Shown here: positions 6,814 to 12,333 of the stretch, piece by piece | Layout of the letters: every line of letters begins with the position of its first letter | Numbering within the stretch: position 1 is the first letter of the stretch | Program-made: the position numbers and the translations under genes | Source: Phoronis ovalis | Lineage: Eukaryota > Phoronida > Phoronidae | DNA: 12,333 bases | Direction of reading: 5' to 3' | NCBI GenBank assembly: GCA_028565635.1 | Contig: JAOXYB010045981.1 | Span: 1 to 12,333, forward strand | Notes under the pieces: model-generated | What the model was told of the DNA's origin: nothing | Databases searched by the model: none | The model's input: only the letters and a program-made list of their open reading frames with translations

Positions 6814-6827
6814 GTTACCATGGACGC
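6814..6827 (+). promoter_or_regulatory. X-box-like site (imperfect)
   Basis: GTTACCATGGACGC matches the RFX X-box (GTNNYYATRRNAAC) through the left half and centre but fails in the last AAC. RFX factors drive ciliary and sperm-flagellum genes, which would fit CCDC33. Confidence 0.2.
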
Positions 6828-6942
6828 CTTTTTACTAGTAACTTTATAGTTTATAGTGTAACTAACTTCAAAAATATATATGTAAAGCAATGCAATGGGT
6901 ATCAGTTAAAAAAGATTTTTTTACAGATTGGCACAGTTTAGG

Positions 6943-6956
6943 GTTACCTTGGCCAC
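6943..6956 (+). promoter_or_regulatory. Second X-box-like site (imperfect)
   Basis: GTTACCTTGGCCAC matches the X-box consensus except TT for AT in the centre and one base in the right half. GTAACC follows 4 bases on, giving an extra inverted half-site. Confidence 0.2.
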
Positions 6957-7099
6957 AAGTAACCTGTTGCCCTGAAAGCTACGCTACCTGTCGCTAGATA
7001 TTGTAATTTGTATGTCGAAGGTCAGAGGTTGTGTCAATAACTGTCAACAAAAAGCTTATTTCTTGCACAAATATGTAAATGATTGATTAACAAACTGTT

Positions 7100-7106
7100 T
7101 GACGTC
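7100..7106 (+). promoter_or_regulatory. CRE-like site
   Basis: TGACGTC followed by G is one base off the full CRE palindrome. CREB/CREM-type factors act on many germ-cell promoters; function here is inference. Confidence 0.2.
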
Positions 7107-7488
7107 GAACAGAGGGAATTCAAGAAGGAAAATCACGAAGTTGTAAGTAGAGAATGACTGACATAATCGAAAAATTAAATCAGAATCTTCTTTTTGGCTC
7201 TGCACACGGACACCTCAGTGGCACAGTATTAAACTGTAATGTTTTTCTTATCTTTATTAATCATGCTATGTACAGTGAAAATTAATGTTGATTCTCATAG
7301 TTCGTGAATGTGACCGAGATAACGTATTCTTTCTGTATGTTTGCTATGAGATGGTCAAACTGATTATTTTGCATGCATTGAACAGCGAAACTATATGGCT
7401 ATACTAGTAGATTTGGCAGAAGAATTTTACTATAATGGTGGCATCGCCTAAATAGATATCTTTCTTATTAATTTTTTTAGTTTAAACC

Positions 7489-7545
7489 ATGGAGAACATC
7501 TGGTTTGTTACTTATATTATAATAGGCACCAATTGTAATGGATGA
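7489..7545 (+). other. Possible upstream ORF overlapping the CCDC33 start
   Basis: ACCATGG at 7487-7493 is a strong initiation context and opens an 18-residue frame (MENIWFVTY...) that ends at a TGA at 7543-7545, just past the CCDC33 ATG in another frame. It matters only if transcripts use the strong acceptor ATTTTTTTAG at 7480. If they use the acceptor at 7525 it is spliced out. Confidence 0.25.
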
Positions 7546-7668
7546 TCCAGATCCAGAAGTGAACATTGAGAGGAAAGCATTGATCTATCAAGTTGAACTT
7601 GTAGAAGTACTATTCAACACAATTGGAAGACACTTTATTAAACTTACTTTACAGAAGTTGCAAATAAG
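7538..7668 (+). CDS. CCDC33: CCDC33 coding exon 1
   Basis: 43 codons (MDDPDPEVNIERKALIYQ...) plus AG, then donor AAG|GTATGC (phase 2). The acceptor in front could be at 7525 (TTATAATAG) or, with a better pyrimidine tract, at 7480 (ATTTTTTTAG). Translation starts inside this exon. Confidence 0.78.
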
Positions 7669-10600
7669 GTATGCACTTTTAGTTTGTTACCTTGTAAGTA
7701 AGGTGTGATGCATGGTTAACGTTGCTGAAGGTACCACAACCATATGGGGACCATTTTAGGACATATGTGAAATTTGATGCCGCTTTAAACAATCATAACT
7801 ACAAAAATTGATGAATTTAAATAATTCTTTCACCTCAAGTACAAACTGCATGTGATGCTGAATAACTATGATAAATTACAAATATGTACCATCAATATTT
7901 TTTTCACAAATTAAAAAACAACACCGGGTCATACATGATAGGGAAAAAATATGATTTTCCTGCAACAAAGTTCTGCACTCCTCATGGAAACATTTTTAAT
8001 TTAAACCCATTTTCATATTCTTTCTATCATGTTATTGTAACAAGTTGTATTTTTTTCAAATTTCATGAATTCTTAGTAAAAAGTGAAGTTTACGAAAAAA
8101 AATTAGAAGTCGTATGTGACATAGACGTATGTGAAATTTTGTCAAGCTGCAAAACTAAAGCATTTCAAATAGAATTTTGTAAAAATTATTGTAAAATACT
8201 TAATAATTGGATGCATAAAATACCTAGAATATTATTTTTTTTAGTTTAATGTATTTATTAAATAATAAAAAAATTAATCATTTAATTTACTGGAATTAAC
8301 AGAATTGTGCTCTTCGCAACTTTTAAAATTCAAAAAGTTTTACCATATGTTCTGGTTTGTTTATTTTAAAAAAAATTTTAATGTATACTGTCTCAGGTAT
8401 GTTATACTGATATATATTTTTGGTCCTCATAAAACTGAGCTCTTGCTGAGCTTCTAGTGGGCCATTGTTGGTATGATCACAATTTTCATGAAAAGACTCT
8501 TTGATATAATAAATTATATATGGAAAATCAAACAGGCTTACAATAATAACCTAGGTCATACTCAATATGATCTTATAAAATGCTAAAGTAATGCAGTACA
8601 AAAAATTACCAATCACATGGCTGCATGTCACATACAACCCAAAAAGTCACATAAGACTGAAATTTTACAAAGATTGGCTTACTCTTAATGAGGACAAAAT
8701 TTTAATGAAATAAAAATACAGTGATATTGAAAATGTATTGAATGAGGAAAGTACTAGGTTTCAGTAATTTAGAATCAGTGGTTTTCAACACATGGAAACT
8801 TTTACAAAGTAAAATAAATTGTATGTGACATACCAAACTTAATTAGTGAATTAATTAATGTTAATGAAGTTTTTATGAAGTGAAGATCGTCCATTTTATC
8901 TGTTATACTGTGATTATGAAGTCCTAATAATAATTGTTTTATATGATATATAACATAAAAAAAGATTATTAACAAAATGTAACGAGAAAATATGCCATAT
9001 ACCACTTAAAAATATGCACATTCCTCCAAAAAATGTCTGTAAAATTCCCAATTTTTGGTCAAAATAATAAAAAAAAAGTTATTTCCTGATACTTAGATAT
9101 ATGAACTAACTAGTTTAATAGATAAAATGTTTGAAAACTGAATTGTCAAAATGTAAGATCCAGGACCAGTGCTCATAGTTAGATGTAAGATTTTAAAAGG
9201 AAATGCCCGACATGCCCAATGCCATTCTATGCAACATTGGTAGCCCTGCTGTTTGTGACATATTTTGAGTCAATAATAGTAACTGAAATATATCCCTTTA
9301 AAAATACTTGTAAACAACTTACATTTGCAATGTGGGATTTTTACTAATAACACTAAAATTTGTAATTAGATCTCAACATTACCACAATAAGGACCCATTG
9401 AAAATATCTGTATGGTTAAATAACAAAATGCATGTGCTCCCATAAAAAAACAAGAATATTTTATTGTATCCAGATGTTCCAAGACAAGTGCTAAGCATGC
9501 ACTGTTTTTTTAAAATATTTCTGGCAGTTTGTTTTTTATTTTTTTTTGCTTAGAATTAACAATGAAAGTAGATTATTTGCATGGATTGTACTCTATTGCT
9601 CCACTAGCTGCAAATCTAGACACACCCACTATTCTATGTTTTGTGAATAATATGCTTGGAGAACTGCATTTATTTGTAACCCAATGTTCGTGCATAAAAA
9701 ATGGAATTGTGGAATTTTTGGATTCTAAAGCCTGTGGCAGCAACAAGTGTCTGATAATGGTCTATGGGGACAAAATGGATAATGTCCTATACTGATAGCT
9801 GGTCACTGCAGATGTTACTAGACTATCAGCCATTCAGTGCAAAAGTTATGCAAATGAATTATATAATGGAGGTACCAAATTGGATGATCTCTGTATAGCT
9901 ACAGTCTGACTCACTTAATTATCATGATATTAAATACCTATGAACCATTAGTTAGTGATAATTCTTAAGTCATCATTTCTATCTTACTTTAGCCATTATC
10001 CTGGTGTTAAAGTGCAACGAGAAGGCGATCAATTGGTTGTTGAAGACCATGAAGTAACGTCTGAGATTCTTCATCAGTCAGAGGATATTGAAAGAGCTTG
10101 CCATTTTACTGAAGGAAGGTTCACATTTTATTTGCCCAAAGGTAATTTAATATAGTTATATTTAATATAGTTATATTTAATATAGTTACATAGCATATTG
10201 CAAGCTGGTATCAACTGAGAAAAATACATCAACATTAACTTTGTAAACCAAAGCTTTCAGATACAGTTATTTAACATAAATGTAATCAAAGACCTACACT
10301 ATTGATTTTTAAATTGAAGAGCTATTATAGCCCCATCATCTTGAACAATCCGGGAATAGAATGATCTGTATAAAATCTAAATCTAAAGTAGGTAATACTT
10401 GTAAACATAGATGTGGGGAATTTGTACTGTTTGACAAAATTTATATACCTGTTTCATAGTTTTTTAAAACTGTTTTTCAAAAATTCTTTTGTATACTCTC
10501 AAAGTTATCAGGAACAGTTAGTTGTTTACCAGTTTGTAGCATGATTATTGATATAACTCTGAATACTGGCATTTTCAAAAAAACGGTAAATTTAAAAAAA

Positions 10601-11968
10601 TCATTTTAAAACGGTATTTGTCTAAGAGAAATGTATAGCTGATGTAGAATTGTGGATACTGACATATAATAGGTTGGAAAATAAATAAAAAATATGTGTT
10701 TGCCATATAGATTTTATTTAATTAAATAGATTGAAAATAATTATGCTTCTTTTATAATCTTTTTATTAATTAATTAATTAATCTTTTTAAAGATAAGACT
10801 TAAGTGGACGGTTTCCTAAACCAAACATCTTTAAAATATGTTTCGTTTGTTTGCTTATATATACGATTTAAAACATTAAATTGTACATTTCATGTTATTG
10901 ATATATGTATAAATGTTTGGATTAGTTTTATTACTATAGCAACTATATACAGTAAGATTAAAGGAGACAGTTTATAAAATATTGATGCCTCTACTGATAA
11001 GGTTCCTTGTGTTTAGAAATACAGTAAAATGTAAAAAAAATCCCTTAAGAGATAAATTTGTTAAAAATAGTAGTATTAATTAAAGTTTATTAACTTTTAA
11101 AATTAATCAAGGATTTTAAATAAATTAGTAAATATAGTTAATATTTTATAAATTGTTGTTCTATCCTTTTAAATTTTTTCATTAATAAATCATAAAGGTA
11201 AATATTTGTTGGCATGTATCATATTAAATTCAGTATCCTACAATATGTTACAAACAGTTTTAGTGCTTAGTACTGACATATATATTTCAGAATACTGGTC
11301 GTGCTATCTAGTAATTCAGAGACATTGTAAGAAATCATTGGAGACCTACAATTATATTATTTCACAATTTTTTAATTTTGATAGAAAAATCAAGTATTTA
11401 TGCAAATTTGTAGTGTACTAGAAGTCAGTTGTTATACTATATTTTAAGTTTACATGTATACCTAAAAATTCTATAGGCATATTACTATGTTTCTTGATAT
11501 TTGTCTTTTTGATTAGGATTTTGTAGGAATGAGAAAGATTCTGATATCATTTTAAACGTTGAAGCTATTTCTTTACCAGAAGATGATAAAGACGTTGGGA
11601 AAACAGTCGGGCAGGCCAAAGTTGCTATTTATCCTCGTATAGATTCACAAAGTCGACCAGCTACAGCAAGAAATATCGTGCCTTCTCCCAGATTGAACTA
11701 CCCTGGTGAAATATATCATTATACAAACACTGCAGCTCTCCTTCGTACTGAAAGTACAGAATCTATTTTTATGCATTGTGGGCAGTTAAAGTATACAGCC
11801 ACATTAACAGAAGATAAGAATCGTACTCCAACTCCTGCAAAAACCTCCTCACCAGCTGATTTGAGTCATAACGATACTCTGCCAAAAATGTTTCCTTCAC
11901 CTCCGCCATCTACTGCTGCGAGCAGGGGATCGCCATCTACTGCTACAAGCAGAAGATCTTTACTACAG
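7538..11968 (+). CDS. CCDC33: Coiled-coil domain-containing protein 33 homologue, N-terminal part (3 exons, continues past window)
   Basis: CCDC33 is a testis-enriched, cancer/testis-type protein with C2-like and coiled-coil regions, tied to male germ cells and ciliated cells; its biochemistry is poorly known. Three exons (7538-7668, 9993-10141, 11517-11968) join with matching phases into 244 aa. Similarity to vertebrate CCDC33, judged from memory, runs through the strand-like YQVELVEVLFNTIGRHFIKL at 17-36, then FTEGRFTFYLPKGFCRNE at about 82-99, then VEAISL, then AIYPR, then the stretch around EIYHYTNTAALLR and HCGQLKYT. A Ser/Pro/Thr-rich linker follows (TPTPAKTSSPADL, SPPPSTAASRGSPSTATSRR). 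The rest, including the coiled coils, lies right of the window. It is head-to-head with TMEM11 and may carry X-box control. The start at 7538 (G at -3, G at +4) is the first in-frame ATG of this exon. Confidence 0.83.
7884..8249 (+). other. Unrecognised 121-codon ORF inside CCDC33 intron 1
   Basis: Starts MYHQYFFHKLKNNTGSY and ends KIPRILFFLV. It is unusually long for AT-rich DNA. The second half is Cys-rich with lysines (CDIDVCEILSSC, then CKNYC), but the spacing matches no domain I know. Codons are very AT-rich like the intron around it, and there is no obvious promoter or splice site. Most likely a chance ORF; a nested gene or transposon remnant cannot be excluded. Confidence 0.15.
9562..9909 (+). 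pseudogene. Possible decayed ORF inside CCDC33 intron 1
   Basis: ATG at 9562 opens 77 codons (MKVDYLHGLYSIAPLAANL... ending GDKMDNVLY) to a TGA at 9793-9795, followed at once by a TAG. The same frame then stays open for 37 more codons (LVTADVTRLSAIQCKSYA ... LCIATV) to a TGA at about 9910. GC is somewhat higher than in the rest of the intron. The residues look protein-like but match nothing I know. It may be a relic of an inserted coding sequence, or chance. Confidence 0.18.
9993..10141 (+). CDS. CCDC33: CCDC33 coding exon 2
   Basis: After acceptor CTTACTTTAG the first base C completes the split codon AG|C (Ser44). Then come 49 codons (HYPGVKVQREGDQ ... FTFYLPK) and a G left for the next codon. 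Donor AAAG|GTAATT, phase 1. The RFTFYLPKG block is the clearest match to vertebrate CCDC33. Confidence 0.83.
10146..10190 (+). repeat. 15-bp tandem triplicate next to a splice donor
   Basis: TTTAATATAGTTATA is repeated three times (10146, 10161, 10176), with one C in the last copy. It begins two bases after the GT-containing donor hexamer of CCDC33 exon 2. Confidence 0.75.
10764..10782. repeat. TTAA tetranucleotide run
   Basis: About four and a half ATTA/TTAA units in intron 2; self-complementary, simple sequence only. Confidence 0.6.
11517..11968 (+). CDS. CCDC33: CCDC33 coding exon 3
   Basis: The exon opens with GA, completing G|GA (Gly94), followed by FCRNEKDSD. It runs 150 more codons to Gln244 and a phase-0 donor, CTACAG|GTATTT. 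The first ~90 residues are conserved (AIYPR, EIYHYTNTAALLR, HCGQLKYT). The last ~50 are a low-complexity Thr/Pro/Ser linker with paired SPSTA-type repeats. Reading on past the donor gives a stop 20 codons later; that is intron. Confidence 0.83.
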
Positions 11969-12333
11969 GTATTTTATGCCATTGCAGTCTTAAACAATTC
12001 TGAAATGATAATAAGATTAATAAATTAAATGTTATAACCTTATTACCTCTATTATTAGACTTGACCCCCCAAATATTTTTACAACCACTTGAAAAGTATT
12101 ATTTGTAGAAATCAAAAAAATTTTGGTATGCAAATTTTTGAGTTTGTTGCAGCATATGCTATAGAAAAATAAACAACACTGACACTTTTATTCTAGACAA
12201 TAATAAGTTCATCATCAGTGATGCAGTTAAGTTTATTCATAAATTTTATATCGATTCTAGAAATGTTTGCCAATGCATGTTTGAATCTAAAAATGAAATT
12301 TTATTTTTTGCATATTTTGTAGTAGTAGCTCTA
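11969..12333 (+). other. CCDC33 intron 3 (partial, runs off the window)
   Basis: AT-rich intron sequence after GTATTT. No acceptor followed by a coding stretch is seen before the right edge. Confidence 0.65.

Larger units (their letters stand above)
6593..7537. promoter_or_regulatory. Shared upstream region of TMEM11 and CCDC33 (bidirectional promoter)
   Basis: 945 bases separate the two divergent start codons. No ORF of note lies within, so both promoters and any 5' UTR exons must be here or overlap the neighbour. Visible candidates: X-box-like GTTACCATGGACGC at 6814-6827 and GTTACCTTGGCCAC at 6943-6956; a DR1-like AGGTCAGAGGTTG at 7019-7031; a CRE-like TGACGTC at 7100-7106. A strong donor GTT|GTAAGTAG at 7143 could end a CCDC33 leader exon. 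Acceptors at 7480 and 7525 could begin the ATG exon. On the minus strand TTAAG|GTATTT near 6705 could end a TMEM11 leader exon. All site calls are by eye. Confidence 0.5.
7669..9992 (+). other. CCDC33 intron 1
   Basis: A 2,324-base AT-rich intron from GTATGC to CTTACTTTAG. It includes a 121-codon ORF (7884-8249) and a possible decayed ORF (9562-9909). Otherwise I find no gene, RNA or clear repeat, only runs of A and T. Confidence 0.7.
10142..11516 (+). other. CCDC33 intron 2
   Basis: A 1,375-base, very AT-rich intron ending TTTTTGATTAG. It holds the 15-bp triplicate at 10146-10190 and a short TTAA-type run at 10764-10782. A 71-codon open stretch at 11206-11421 has no features of a gene. Confidence 0.7.

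Noticed and set aside
8802-9005. 67-codon minus-strand ORF in CCDC33 intron 1
   Set aside because: Hydrophobic and AT-driven, with no homology or splice signals.
11206-11421. 71-codon plus-strand ORF in CCDC33 intron 2
   Set aside because: AT-rich, not in phase with flanking exons through any splice site, and no recognisable family.

Overview
This is an AT-rich stretch of an animal nuclear genome. The genes are split by GT-AG introns whose phases match across exons. The two recognisable proteins, TMEM11 and CCDC33, are metazoan. The non-coding half carries degenerate tandem repeats and hairpins of the kind common in invertebrate genomes. An invertebrate, perhaps a mollusc or another lophotrochozoan, is my guess; the sequence does not prove it. 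There are no prokaryotic or viral genes, no CRISPR array and no rRNA or tRNA gene that I can see.

Layout. Positions 1-558 hold two tandem copies of a ~153-bp repeat, each with an ATGGCCG/CGGCCAT hairpin, then a perfect 13-bp stem-loop. On the minus strand, 657-559 reads as a 33-codon first coding exon of an unrecognised gene that would continue past the left edge, with an ETS-like site just upstream. Positions 760-4460 are repeat-rich and apparently gene-free. They contain a ~30-bp periodic array built on TTTACCAYRGGGTA in minus orientation (1528-1650) and in plus orientation (4036-4451), and a 16-bp minisatellite in minus orientation (2021-2084) and plus orientation (3601-3680). They also contain a GC-rich pocket, an ATC microsatellite and several hairpins. 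Positions 4809-4696 on the minus strand look like a 37-codon terminal exon of an unidentified protein.

The right half is genic. TMEM11 (minus strand, complete, 2 exons, 176 aa) encodes a mitochondrial membrane protein that shapes cristae. CCDC33 (plus strand, first three coding exons, 244 aa, continuing beyond the right edge) encodes a testis and cilia-associated protein. The two genes are head-to-head with 945 bases between start codons, so they probably share a regulatory region. That region holds imperfect RFX X-box-like and CRE-like sites and possible non-coding first exons. CCDC33 introns 1 and 2 are AT-rich. They contain a 121-codon ORF and a possible decayed ORF of unknown meaning, and a 15-bp triplicate repeat next to a splice donor.

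No exotic system is evident. The points most worth checking are the two unrecognised exons, the paired repeat arrays in opposite orientation, and the shared TMEM11/CCDC33 promoter.
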